In this document: piece after piece, positions 17,438-25,183 of the stretch
Layout: each line of letters starts with the position of its first letter
How positions within the stretch are numbered: position 1 is the stretch's first letter
Source of the DNA: Gemmata massiliana
GTDB lineage: Bacteria; Planctomycetota; Planctomycetia; Gemmatales; Gemmataceae
Length of the DNA: 42,108 nucleotides
Direction of reading: 5' to 3'
Assembly: GCA_000531095.1 (NCBI GenBank)
Contig: HG799477.1
Coordinates: 38,479-80,586, forward strand
Position numbers and translations under genes: made by a program
The notes under the pieces: generated by a model
Told to the model about the DNA's origin: nothing
The model's database searches: none
The model's input: only the letters and a program-made list of their open reading frames with translations

Positions 17438-19540
17438 TCACTTCTTCTCGACTTCGGCCGCGAAGTCCCAGAACCCGAGCCGCGACTTACCCTCACCGTT
17501 CGGCTCCAGGACCGCCAGCACTGGGCGCACCGGGTTAAACGCCACGCGCGCACCGTTACCCCCCTTCCACGTCTTCAACACTTTGCCGGTCCGCGTGTCC
17601 CACACGGTCAAAAATGCCCCGCCCCGTTCCCAACCGGTCTGCTCCCGTGCCATGCCACCGGGCTCTTTTCTGGCTACGAGTTTGTAGTTCGTTCCGGTTG
17701 CCACGAATAACCGGTTATCGCTGCTGAAGGCATAAGACTCCGGTGACAGGTGCGTCTCTTTGGCACCCTCAAGAAGCGGTAAAACGTCCCCAGTATCTGC
17801 ATCCAGAACGACCGTCTCCCCGATCGCCCGGGCTACAACAAGCTTCTTTCCATCAGACGAAAAGGCCAGCGTTAGGGACGTTATAGGTGCATCAAAACCA
17901 TCGTAATTCGAGAGAAAGACTCTGGGCAGCTCTTTGCGTCTTCCTCCCCGGAATGTGTATTCGGACACTTTCGCTCCACGATCCGTGTCGAAAATCGTGG
18001 CCTTAGTTGCCTCCTGGTCCACGACAGCAAAACGCTTCCCATTTGCCGAGAGGCGAACATAATAAGCAGAGCCAAAATCGACCTTAAGCAATGATTTTTC
18101 CGGTTTCTTGGTCATCGCGTCAATTTCCACCACCTCGAAGTTCACTGGGCGATTACCGTCGAGATGCAAAGTGTGTGTACGGTACGTTTTCCAGTCAGGA
18201 GCAAACGCATATCCATATACCCGGAAATCGATAGGTGCGAGTTCAACCGTCTTCGTGCGTTTAATGTTGGCAGTATCTTTCTCCTTTTCCCAGAATCTCA
18301 ACTCATGCTGTCCACTAATGAGTCCGCTCTCGTTTAGAGCGGTCATAATGCCTCCATCGGCAGTTAAAGCAGCAAGCTCTTCCCGGTCATTCAAATCTAA
18401 ATTTTGATAATAATCCGCTCGATTCGAGAAATTAAACACGCGAATGGTACGTTGTGTTTTTAGCTTTCCACTCGTATCGCGATCGCGTTCGATTGGCGTG
18501 GGCGCTCGCTCCCCCACGACCGCGAGGTGTGTGCCGGTCGCGTTCCACACTGGTGACTGGAAACCAGCACCAACCAAATCAATCACGCGCTGGAGCTTCG
18601 GTTCGCTCGCGAACGTCGGCTGGTCACCGGGCTTCGGGTCCACTTGCGGTTGAGGCGCGGCGTCGGGCTTCTGCACCACGACCGGTGGCTTCGGCGGGTC
18701 GTTCGGTGGCGCGTTATCGGGCGGTACGGCGGCGAACACCGCGCCCGCGACGACCGCGACCATCAGCCCACCGAACACGAGCGTTTTTCGCACGAGAGTT
18801 CCCCTTCCGGTCAGGCGGGCGAGTGGACCGGGCACGGCTCCACTCGCCGCGAAATCCGCCACCAGCCCGCACGTTTGTGTGACGAGCTCTGTTGATACCG
18901 TGATCCCGGCTTGGGCGTCCGTAAGCGCCCCTGGAAGCGCAACAACCGCGAGCGAAATCCCGCGCCGCGTGAGGCGCGCAGCGAGCCTCTTCCGACCGTT
19001 CGCGAGCCGGCTCGATAGCGTCCCTTCGGGCACGCCCAAAAGCACGGCCGCTTCCTGACGCGACGTCCCTCGCAGGTCGCAAAGCACAATCGCCTCGCGG
19101 TAGTGCGTCGGGAGCGCGGCGAGTTCTTCGTCCAAAACGGGCGCCAGTTCGGGTCGCGTCGGGGCGGGTTCGGGCGCGTGCGGCTCGGGTAACTGCGACA
19201 CCGTGACCTCCCGCACCCGTCTCCTGCGAGCCGCGCGCCGGGCGCGCCACGCGACGCGGAACGCGGTGCCGTACAACCAGCTCCAGAGCCGGTCCCGTTT
19301 GCGCACCGTCGCGGCCCGGCGCGCGAGCACGAGGAACGTGGCCTGGAACGCATCTTCCGCGTCCTGCGGGTGCCCGGTCACGCGCCGGCACACGCCCAGA
19401 ACCAGCGCCCCGTGCCGGTGGACCAGTTCCTCGAACGCGCCCGTATCCCGGCCCGCCACGAACCGCGCGAGCAGGTCCGCGTCGGGCGCGTCGGTGCGCT
19501 CCAATTGCCTCAAAATTTCAGCCGATCGCGCCGGATTCAT
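17438..19540 (-). CDS. ECF sigma factor with transmembrane helix and WD40-like C-terminal domain
   Basis: A 700-residue fusion. The start is the ATG at 19538-19540 (MNPARSAEILRQLE). Sigma region 2 spans about residues 30-105 (FEELVHRHGALVLGVCRRVTG, DAEDAFQATFLVLA). Region 4 lies near 150-210 (LPTHYREAIVLCDLRGTSRQEAA, VPEGTLSSRLANGRKRL). A membrane helix (TLVFGGLMVAVVAGAVFAAVP, about residues 265-285) and a Pro-rich stalk follow. The last 370 residues hold repeated beta-propeller segments (SPVWNATGTHLAVVG, LTLAFSSDGKKLVVA, FLTVWDTRTGKVLKTW). This architecture matches the Gemmata-type ECF group with WD40 extensions known from planctomycete surveys. The propeller outside the membrane may sense a signal and the sigma part acts inside. 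It is divergent from the arsR gene. Confidence 0.9.
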   Translation of the reverse strand: MNPARSAEILRQLERTDAPDADLLARFVAGRDTGAFEELVHRHGALVLGVCRRVTGHPQDAEDAFQATFLVLARRAATVRKRDRLWSWLYGTAFRVAWRARRAARRRRVREVTVSQLPEPHAPEPAPTRPELAPVLDEELAALPTHYREAIVLCDLRGTSRQEAAVLLGVPEGTLSSRLANGRKRLAARLTRRGISLAVVALPGALTDAQAGITVSTELVTQTCGLVADFAASGAVPGPLARLTGRGTLVRKTLVFGGLMVAVVAGAVFAAVPPDNAPPNDPPKPPVVVQKPDAAPQPQVDPKPGDQPTFASEPKLQRVIDLVGAGFQSPVWNATGTHLAVVGERAPTPIERDRDTSGKLKTQRTIRVFNFSNRADYYQNLDLNDREELAALTADGGIMTALNESGLISGQHELRFWEKEKDTANIKRTKTVELAPIDFRVYGYAFAPDWKTYRTHTLHLDGNRPVNFEVVEIDAMTKKPEKSLLKVDFGSAYYVRLSANGKRFAVVDQEATKATIFDTDRGAKVSEYTFRGGRRKELPRVFLSNYDGFDAPITSLTLAFSSDGKKLVVARAIGETVVLDADTGDVLPLLEGAKETHLSPESYAFSSDNRLFVATGTNYKLVARKEPGGMAREQTGWERGGAFLTVWDTRTGKVLKTWKGGNGARVAFNPVRPVLAVLEPNGEGKSRLGFWDFAAEVEKK

Positions 19541-19649
19541 CCGCCCCTCCGCCCGTATTGTCTCCGCCCGCGCCGGGCGCGTCGCGCGAAATCGAAAGAA
19601 ATAATAACGGGTCGTTTCCCCGCGTCGAGCCACCACAAAAACTTAGCCA

Positions 19650-19677
19650 TTGACCTAACCATCCATCGGCGTATACT
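19650..19677 (+). promoter_or_regulatory. Sigma70-type promoter for arsR, leaderless
   Basis: TTGACC (19650-19655) and TATACT (19672-19677) are separated by 16 bp. The start codon of the arsR gene (19685) lies 8 bp after the -10 box, exactly where transcription should begin, and no ribosome-binding site fits between. This predicts a leaderless mRNA. Confidence 0.6.
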
Positions 19678-19693
19678 TAGGTTGATGCCTAAG
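19676..19693. promoter_or_regulatory. Palindrome CTTAGG-N6-CCTAAG over the arsR start codon
   Basis: CTTAGG (19676-19681) and CCTAAG (19688-19693) form a perfect 6+6 dyad overlapping the end of the -10 box, the predicted +1 and the ATG. A dimeric ArsR repressor binding here would block transcription. An additional ACTTAG half-site lies at 19641. Confidence 0.45.
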
Positions 19694-20023
19694 CAATCGG
19701 CCCAACTCACCCTGGTGTTTCAGGCCCTGGCCGATCCGACCCGAAGGGCAGTCGTGGAGCGCTTGCGGGTCGGTCCCGTCGCGACTAAGGAACTGGCCGC
19801 GAAGTTCGAGATGGCGCTGCCATCGTTCCTCCAGCACCTCGGGGTGCTGCAAAAGTGCGGGCTGGTCCGATCGTCCAAGAAGGGCCGCGTCCGCACCTAC
19901 GAACTCTCCACGAAACCGCTCAAGGTCGCCGAAGACTGGATGGCGACGCAGCGCACGCTCTGGGAGCGCCGCCTGGACCAGTTGGACACTTTCCTGAACG
20001 AACTGAAGGAGCAGCCGGAATGA
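19685..20023 (+). CDS. ArsR-family winged-helix transcriptional regulator
   Basis: A 112-residue regulator with the typical ALADPTRRAVVERLRVGPVATKELAA start and the recognition-helix region ALPSFLQHLGVLQKCGLV, then RVRTYELS as the wing. No metal-binding cysteine pair is seen, so it belongs to the non-metal subgroup that is commonly paired with AHSA1/SRPBCC proteins. The TGA stop overlaps the ATG of the next gene (ATGA), showing translational coupling. A promoter and palindrome overlap its own start, suggesting autoregulation. Confidence 0.92.
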   Translation: MPKQSAQLTLVFQALADPTRRAVVERLRVGPVATKELAAKFEMALPSFLQHLGVLQKCGLVRSSKKGRVRTYELSTKPLKVAEDWMATQRTLWERRLDQLDTFLNELKEQPE

Positions 20024-20502
20024 ACCCGAAACTGGACCTCGTGCTCGAACGAACCATCGACGTGAAGCCGGAACTCGTCTGGCGCGCGTGGACCACACCG
20101 GACTACGTGAAGAAGTGGTTCACCCCGGCCCCGTGGAAGACCGTCGAGTGCGAGATCGACCTGCGCCCCGGCGGGCGTTTCTTCACGGTCATGGAGTCCC
20201 CCGAGGGGCAGAAGTTCCCGAACACCGGGTGCTTCCTGGAAGTCGCTACGAACCGGAAGCTGGTGTGGACCGACGCCTTGGAGCCAGGGTACCGGCCGTC
20301 GGCACGCAAGCTCGGCGCCGACGTACCGTTCTTCCTCACGGCGATCGTCACGATCGAACCGCACGGGATGGTCGGAACGAAGTACACCGCGACCGCGATC
20401 CACGCGACCGAAGAGGGCCGCGTGAAGCACGAGGAAATGGGCTTCCACCACGGCTGGGGCGCTGCGCTCGACCAGCTCGTGGCGCTGGCGAAGACGATGT
20501 GA
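20020..20502 (+). CDS. AHSA1/SRPBCC-domain protein
   Basis: A 160-residue START/Bet v1-like single-domain protein with LERTIDVKPELVWRAWTTPDYVKKWF at the start and the motif GGRFFTVM, ending HHGWGAALDQLVAL, which are hallmarks of the AHSA1 (activator of Hsp90 ATPase homologue-1) family. It probably binds a hydrophobic ligand; the ligand is unknown. It is coupled to the arsR gene by an ATGA overlap, and such ArsR-SRPBCC pairs are widespread in bacteria. The start is the overlapping ATG, not the longer frame upstream. Confidence 0.9.
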   Translation: MNPKLDLVLERTIDVKPELVWRAWTTPDYVKKWFTPAPWKTVECEIDLRPGGRFFTVMESPEGQKFPNTGCFLEVATNRKLVWTDALEPGYRPSARKLGADVPFFLTAIVTIEPHGMVGTKYTATAIHATEEGRVKHEEMGFHHGWGAALDQLVALAKTM

Positions 20503-20566
20503 AATGGCCGAACGGCTGGTGCTAACACCGGCCGCTCGTTTGTTGTCTGTTGTTCCTGTCGAAATC

Positions 20567-21040
20567 TCACCCCGTCTTTTTCGTTTTCACGAACGCTAGC
20601 AGGGTCTTGACCGGGGGTTGATCGGCCCACTCCTGTTTCGCGGCCACCATCCCGATGTGGCCGGTGGTGTAATCGGCGTCCGCGCCCTTAATCTGGGTGC
20701 CGGGCTTGTGAATCTTCACAGTCAACATGGTGCCCGCGTCGCCGCACATCCCGACCGAGATCGCGCGCCCGGTCCCGGCCGCCTTCGCCCACTGACCCCA
20801 CTCGGTCCGGCACTCCGCAGCTTTGCGCTCGTCGAGCCCCAGACACACAACGCCCTCGACCGGCGCCTCGTAGTCCGACCCCTTGCCCTCTTTCAGCCGG
20901 ATGAAGCTGCCGTGGATCGTGACCTTGTTCGCCTCCACCGTCACTTTATCGACCACCACGTACACGGGCGGCGGGCCGCCCGCGAGCGCCGTCCCCGCCC
21001 CGATTACGACCGCCGCCATAGCTACCAAGAACCGGGTCAT
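20567..21040 (-). CDS. Exported protein of unknown function
   Basis: A 157-residue protein with a signal peptide (MTRFLVAMAAVVIGAGTALA, cleavage likely after ALA). The mature part has beta strands (VYVVVDKVTVEANKVTIHGSF) and three cysteines (VVCLGL, AECRTEW, GMCGDAG). No family is recognised. It is divergent from the 21276 gene; the AT-rich spacer between them (21041-21275) holds a possible TATAAT box at 21159-21164, with TTGATT 20 bp upstream, for the plus-strand gene. Confidence 0.65.
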   Translation of the reverse strand: MTRFLVAMAAVVIGAGTALAGGPPPVYVVVDKVTVEANKVTIHGSFIRLKEGKGSDYEAPVEGVVCLGLDERKAAECRTEWGQWAKAAGTGRAISVGMCGDAGTMLTVKIHKPGTQIKGADADYTTGHIGMVAAKQEWADQPPVKTLLAFVKTKKTG

Positions 21041-21275
21041 CGCAAGCCCTCCTCGGAGGTATCCGGCGGGACCACACCCGCCGTTCGATGAACAATACCC
21101 CTCCCGAGTAGCAAAACGATAATTGTTTACATTTGATTAAATAACACGATTCGCTGTTTATAATTTGCTGCACATTCGATCGGAGTGCGCGACAAACGGC
21201 GCGCGCGGCGCCGTATAGTCGACGGTGGGCGCTACGGCGCCCGTTTCTGTTGGAATCGTGCGATTGGGGGACGTG

Positions 21276-22307
21276 ATGGGAGTGGTTGCGTGCCCGGGGT
21301 GCGGGTTACCGCGGAACGAGTCCGAACTCGCAACGAAGCCGTGCCCGATCTGCGAAACACACTCGGGCGCGCCCACACAGAACCGCGCCGAAGAAGTCGG
21401 CGCGCCCGAACCGGTCGCCCCCATCGATCTCGCGCCCGTACCACCGAGCGCGCCGCTCCCACTTCGCCCACCGGAGTCGCTCCCACGACCCAAACGGTTC
21501 CTTCCCGGCGCAGCGCTGTTCTGTTCCGGCGCGCTCCTCGGGGCCGGAGCGCTGCTCGCGCTTCAAGCACTCGCGGGACCAAAGGCCGAGCCGAGTCGTA
21601 CCGAACCCGAGGTCACAACGCGGACCGAGGAGCGCCCCGCTCCGGCCCCGGCACCACCCGTCGCCCCGGCACCGCGCGAGCCGCCCCCCAAAATGGCCAA
21701 CCCGGAACCCAAATCGGGTTCCGTCGTCGCCCAGACCGGGCGCGTCTTTACCATCGATTTGGGCCCCAATCCGTCGGACACGTTCGCCGTCCCATTCGCG
21801 ATGAAGAGCGGCGATCACATTGTGGTCCGCGGGAAGGTGAAAACGTTCCGCGCCCCCGCACTGAACGGAGGAATCGTTCTCGACGCCTCGGGCCTGGAAG
21901 CCACCGGAATTACCATCGCCGGGAAGATCGAAGGGGGCGCCACTCTCAAGCTGAGTGCGCCCAACGGAACCGTTCAGGTGACCGGCCGAATCGAAAGCGG
22001 CGCGGTCGTCGACATCCGCGCGCCCGGGGGCGAGGTGAACTTCACGTTCGTCTCGGGCGGTGCAAAAGAGGGCGCGAAAATTGATAGCGGCGCGATGGTC
22101 ACGGTGGCCGCGCGCCTGGTTGATTTCAAAAGCGAGATCACCGGCGAGGGCACGAAAGTGTCGGTCGCGCTGTCGCGCAACGGGTGGCTGAAGGTCGCGA
22201 CTATAAGTGGGGCAGCGGCCGTCGAGTATACGACCCCGCCCGGGTCTCGGCCCGATATCGTCGTCGGCGCGGTCGCGCCCACCGCGACCTTTCGCAAAAT
22301 CGAGTAG
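21276..22307 (+). CDS. Zinc-ribbon, single-pass membrane protein with a beta-rich exported domain
   Basis: A 343-residue protein. The start is set at ATG 21276 (MGVVACPGCG) behind GGGGG, because the N-terminus then begins with a zinc ribbon (C6, C9, C23, C26). A Pro-rich linker precedes one membrane helix (FLPGAALFCSGALLGAGALLALQ, about residues 75-98), then a second Pro/Ala linker. The C-terminal 170 residues are repetitive short beta strands (KSGDHIVVRGKVKTF, GATLKLSAPNGTVQVTGRIESG, GAVVDIRAPGGEVNFTF), resembling a right-handed beta-helix or the polymer-forming cytoskeletal (DUF583) fold. Function is unknown. It converges on the ABC-domain gene with a 20-bp gap. Confidence 0.65.
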   Translation: MGVVACPGCGLPRNESELATKPCPICETHSGAPTQNRAEEVGAPEPVAPIDLAPVPPSAPLPLRPPESLPRPKRFLPGAALFCSGALLGAGALLALQALAGPKAEPSRTEPEVTTRTEERPAPAPAPPVAPAPREPPPKMANPEPKSGSVVAQTGRVFTIDLGPNPSDTFAVPFAMKSGDHIVVRGKVKTFRAPALNGGIVLDASGLEATGITIAGKIEGGATLKLSAPNGTVQVTGRIESGAVVDIRAPGGEVNFTFVSGGAKEGAKIDSGAMVTVAARLVDFKSEITGEGTKVSVALSRNGWLKVATISGAAAVEYTTPPGSRPDIVVGAVAPTATFRKIE

Positions 22308-22327
22308 GGGAAGGGGGCTCGCGCGGT

Positions 22328-23218
22328 TCACGAGCGAGCGTCGTCGCCCACCGTGCCCAGGCGCCCGCCGACGTCGCGCAGGCGCGCCAGTTGTTGCACG
22401 AGGAGCGGCACGCTGTCCACGCCCGTCAGGAACATCAGGAGGTACTGGAAGACCGCCAGCGTGTCGCCGGTCGATAGGCCCAGGGCACACGTGCGCACGA
22501 GGGTCGCGGCCATCAGCCCCAGGATGAACAGTTCCGCGATCCCGAAATTCACCGCCTCCCCGTCCGAGAGCCGCACGCGCCAGCGCCCGACCGCGGTGTA
22601 GTGCCCGCCGATCTCGTCCGTTCGGCGCCCCTCGATCACATCGATCTCGCGCTCCAGTTCGTCGTGCAACCCGCGGTTGAGAACGAGCATTTTCCGACCG
22701 TAGGCGCGGTTCACCAGCCACACCGGACCCGCGAGTCCCAGGCAGAACAGCGCGACGACCGGGTCGAACAGCGCCAACAGGACGAGTGCCCCCACAATCG
22801 AGTAGGCGGCGCGGACAATCATCGGTACGTCGTGCTCGAAGAAGTCGACGAAGGCACGGGACAGTCCCGAACGGGCCGCGACGCGCGACGTCTCGACTCC
22901 GGCCGCGCGCTGACCGGCGACCACGCTCGTGGCCAGGTCCGCGTAGATGCTCGTGAACACGCGGGTGTCGTAGGCGCGCCGGCACATGCCGACGGTGGTG
23001 TACGCGATGTGTTGAGCCAGGAACACCCAAAGACCCATTTGGGCGCCGGCCAGGAGGTCGTTGATCGCCCAGGCCAGCACGAGCGGTTGGGCCAAGCGCA
23101 GCAGGTTTTCCAGGTTGAACAGCCCGTATGTCAACAGCACGCGCCGCCAGTACCGCGCGAGCACCCGGCGGAGCGTCCAGGGAGGAGCAGCAGCGAACTC
23201 GACGGTCGGGGCGCACAT
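22328..23218 (-). CDS. ABC transporter six-transmembrane domain protein without ATPase (PF13748-like)
   Basis: A 296-residue protein starting at ATG 23216-23218 behind AGGAAG. It contains several predicted membrane helices (YGLFNLENLLRLAQPLVLAWAI, VFLAQHIAYTTVG, AYSIVGALVLLALFDPVVALF, ELFILGLMAATLVR) in the pattern of an exporter-type ABC transmembrane domain, and the central VVAGQRAAGVETSRVAAR loop. There is no Walker A or B motif in it or next to it. Family PF13748 (ABC_membrane_3) is the best match from memory. It may export the modified peptide with an ATPase encoded elsewhere, or act as a receptor or immunity protein. It is the last gene of the putative peptide cluster, 53 bp after its upstream partner. 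Confidence 0.72.
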   Translation of the reverse strand: MCAPTVEFAAAPPWTLRRVLARYWRRVLLTYGLFNLENLLRLAQPLVLAWAINDLLAGAQMGLWVFLAQHIAYTTVGMCRRAYDTRVFTSIYADLATSVVAGQRAAGVETSRVAARSGLSRAFVDFFEHDVPMIVRAAYSIVGALVLLALFDPVVALFCLGLAGPVWLVNRAYGRKMLVLNRGLHDELEREIDVIEGRRTDEIGGHYTAVGRWRVRLSDGEAVNFGIAELFILGLMAATLVRTCALGLSTGDTLAVFQYLLMFLTGVDSVPLLVQQLARLRDVGGRLGTVGDDARS

Positions 23219-23271
23219 GACAAACTTCCTGAGAATAGACCCAACGTTCTCGGTTTGAATTTGAGCTCGCA

Positions 23272-24024
23272 CTACTCCAGCGCCACCAGTCCCAATTCGA
23301 CCAACTGCTGCGCGAACCGGGCCAGTTCTTCGCGCTCCGCTATGTCGCTGAGGAGCACCCAGACGCCGAACGTACACGGCGCGAACCGGGCCAGCTCTTC
23401 GAGCAACTCCAGGCCGGTGGCACCGAGCACGGCAGTGCGAACGTCTTCGTCGCGAGCGAAAAACACCACATCCACGGGCGGCTTCTCGCCTTCCAGAAAC
23501 GTGTCTGTCAACAGCCGGGCGCGCACCCGAATCGGATTCAGATGCAGTTGAAGATCGATGTTCGTTTCCAGTTCCGGCAGGAGTTCCTCCGCGGCGCCGA
23601 GGAGTTCCTGGAAGCGGACGTGCTCCGCCCGTTCGACGGCGGCGATCTCCTCGATCCGGATGCGGCTCCGGGCAACTGTCACGGAGTCTTTTTGCGCCCC
23701 AGTAAGCTGGTGCCGGTCGGTGAGCCAGTCGAGGAACGCCGCGCCGTCGCTGTTCTGCCGGTCGTAGAGCGCCATCGGGTGTTCGAGCGAGAACACCCGA
23801 ACTGCTCCGGGTAGATCGTCGAACGCTTCCTGAATGAATTCGATCTGGGCTTTTACCTTGTCGATGCGCTTGTCGAAGTTCTCCCGGGCGAACACGTCGA
23901 GCTGCAACTGTGAGTCTACGTCCGCTTGGGGGGCCTCTTCGGTGGTAACCGACATCGCTTCGGTCAGGAGCAGCAGCTCGGCGCGGTACGCATCGAGTGC
24001 GGTTTGTTCGGGTGCGGCGTTCAC
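23272..24024 (-). CDS. Uncharacterised partner protein of the MNIO oxygenase
   Basis: A 250-residue soluble protein with a GTG start (24022-24024) that overlaps the DUF692 stop as GTGA, so translation is coupled. The N-terminal half is helical and acidic (DAYRAELLLLTEAMSV, FDKRIDKVKAQIEFIQEAF). The middle contains SLEHPMALYDRQNSDGAAFLDWL. The C-terminal part is alpha/beta (PVDVVFFARDEDVRTAVLG, CTFGVWVLLSDIAE) and ends with FAQQLVELGLVALE, the kind of short winged-helix ending seen in RiPP partner proteins. It is not recognisably a DUF2063/HvfC-type partner. By position it could bind the leader peptide and deliver it to the oxygenase; this is inference. Confidence 0.75.
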   Translation of the reverse strand: MNAAPEQTALDAYRAELLLLTEAMSVTTEEAPQADVDSQLQLDVFARENFDKRIDKVKAQIEFIQEAFDDLPGAVRVFSLEHPMALYDRQNSDGAAFLDWLTDRHQLTGAQKDSVTVARSRIRIEEIAAVERAEHVRFQELLGAAEELLPELETNIDLQLHLNPIRVRARLLTDTFLEGEKPPVDVVFFARDEDVRTAVLGATGLELLEELARFAPCTFGVWVLLSDIAEREELARFAQQLVELGLVALE

Positions 24025-24851
24025 GTCCGGGCCTCCACTTCCAGAGCAATTTCGCGCGCGGTGCGCACCTCGCTCCGCCAACCGGTCTCGTCGGGGAAGT
24101 TTGCGTCGCGTTCGATGAAAACGGCTTCGACTTTTCCGCGCCCCTGTTCGAGGCTGTAGCGGTACAGATCCCAGACTTCTTGGGGGATCGGTTCGGAGTG
24201 GCTGTCCACGTAGGTGGAGAGGCGCGCGTTGAACAGGCCGCCGGCCAGGTGCATTTCGACCCGAGGGGCGAACGGCATGACTTCGCGGATGAACTCGTAG
24301 GGGTCGTACTTGTGGTTGACGCTGTTGGCGTAAACGTTCGTCACGTCTAGGAGCCAGCCGCACCCGGTCCGCTGGAGGGTGCGGATCAGGAACTCGCGCT
24401 CCTCCATCTCGGCTTTGAACCGGAAGGTGTAGGCGATGTTCTCCAGGAAGAAGTTCAGGTCACCGAAGTGCCGCATGACGATGTCGATGTTGCGGCACGT
24501 GGCGTCCAGCGCGGCGTGCGTGTAGGGCGGCGGGGCAAAGTGCCCCATTTCCGCCCCGCGCTCGCCGGCCCGAGTGAAGCCCAGGTGGTCGCTCACCGAG
24601 ACGGCCCCGTTCTCCCGTGCGATCGCCAACAAAGCGTCCATGTAGTCGCGGCGCGGAGGGTCGGCGCTGGCGACGGACAGCTTCAGCGCGTGAACGCTGA
24701 CGTAGTCGAACTCGCGCTCGTCCCCGATGTACCGTTGAAGGCTCAACGGATCATCAGCCTGCTCGAAGGTGATCTCGATCCCGGTCAGCGCCGGTTCGTC
24801 GTAAATGCCGCGAACCGGCTCGCGCAGACCGTACCCCGTCGCCGGGACCAT
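24021..24851 (-). CDS. DUF692 multinuclear non-heme iron oxygenase (MNIO), RiPP-modifying
   Basis: A 276-residue TIM-barrel protein of the MbnB/TglH/HvfB-type family, which modifies cysteines in ribosomal peptides (oxazolone-thioamide, thiooxazole, beta-carbon excision and others). Conserved metal-ligand motifs are all present: VSVHALK (H54), VSDHLGF (H89), LENIA (E137), LLDVTNVYANSVNH (D169, N172, H180), EMHLAGG (H201), VDSHSEP (D216, H218) and FIERDANFP (E247, D249). The start is the ATG at 24849-24851 with AGGGAG 7 bases upstream; the longer upstream frame is an antisense shadow of the peptide gene. It is flanked by a Cys-rich precursor gene 134 bp upstream and a coupled partner gene downstream. 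Confidence 0.93.
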   Translation of the reverse strand: MVPATGYGLREPVRGIYDEPALTGIEITFEQADDPLSLQRYIGDEREFDYVSVHALKLSVASADPPRRDYMDALLAIARENGAVSVSDHLGFTRAGERGAEMGHFAPPPYTHAALDATCRNIDIVMRHFGDLNFFLENIAYTFRFKAEMEEREFLIRTLQRTGCGWLLDVTNVYANSVNHKYDPYEFIREVMPFAPRVEMHLAGGLFNARLSTYVDSHSEPIPQEVWDLYRYSLEQGRGKVEAVFIERDANFPDETGWRSEVRTAREIALEVEART

Positions 24852-24938
24852 AACGGAACTCCCTGTATTGTTGCCGGAGCGATCGGTGCCGCTACCGGGT
24901 TGATTTCGATCGGAACGCGATCGAGTGATGTGCTGCAC

Positions 24939-24976
24939 AAAAGGCCCGCCCGCCGCACGAGGGCGACGAGCGGGCC
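24939..24976 (-). terminator. Rho-independent attenuator between precursor and MNIO genes
   Basis: Bases 24943-24956 and 24963-24976 form a 14-bp GC-rich stem (twelve Watson-Crick and two G-U pairs) with a 6-base loop. In the minus direction it is followed by UUUU (24939-24942). It sits 10 bp after the precursor stop. A partial terminator here would keep the peptide mRNA abundant and the enzyme mRNA low, as is common in RiPP operons. Confidence 0.75.
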
Positions 24977-24985
24977 GGGGGCTAA

Positions 24986-25183
24986 TTAGGAGCGGCGGCA
25001 GTTGCGGTGGCACCCGCGGCGGCAGCCCCGGTTGCACCCACGACGGCAGCCCCGGTTGCACCCACGGCTACACCCGCGGCGGCAAGAGTTGTTGTTGGCG
25101 GTTTGGGCAGCGGCCCCGGCCCGCAGGCCCGTCAACTCCTTCACGACGATCTGGGCCGGAACTTCGATGGTAATAGCGTTCAT
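24986..25183 (-). CDS. Putative RiPP precursor with an eight-cysteine CX3C core
   Basis: A 65-residue peptide starting at ATG 25181-25183 with a strong AGGAG 9 bases upstream. The leader (about residues 1-33) is MNAITIEVPAQIVVKELTGL followed by an AGAAAQTANNNS linker, with no secretion signal. The core has eight cysteines exactly four residues apart, each preceded mostly by Arg-Gly (CRRG CSRG CNRG CRRG CNRG CRRG CHRN C), and is very basic. The core DNA is a tandem array with a 24-bp unit, so it may expand or shrink by slippage. An adjacent attenuator and the MNIO gene support a precursor role. The closest familiar idea is a poly-thiol, metal-binding or thiooxazole-bearing peptide; the actual modification is unknown. 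A metallothionein-like protein is an alternative. Confidence 0.85.
   Translation of the reverse strand: MNAITIEVPAQIVVKELTGLRAGAAAQTANNNSCRRGCSRGCNRGCRRGCNRGCRRGCHRNCRRS

Noticed and set aside
21306..23216. Minus-strand frame of 636 codons spanning the zinc-ribbon gene and ABC domain gene
   Set aside because: Arg-rich shadow; both real genes are supported in other frames by hydrophobic and zinc-ribbon patterns.
24852..25061. Upstream extension of the DUF692 frame (Pro/Arg-rich)
   Set aside because: It reads through the precursor gene and attenuator in another frame; a good ribosome-binding site precedes the ATG at 24851.
24986..25183. Metallothionein as the sole explanation of the Cys-rich peptide
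   Set aside because: Possible, but the adjacent attenuator, DUF692 oxygenase and coupled partner make a modified-peptide precursor more likely; kept as an alternative only.
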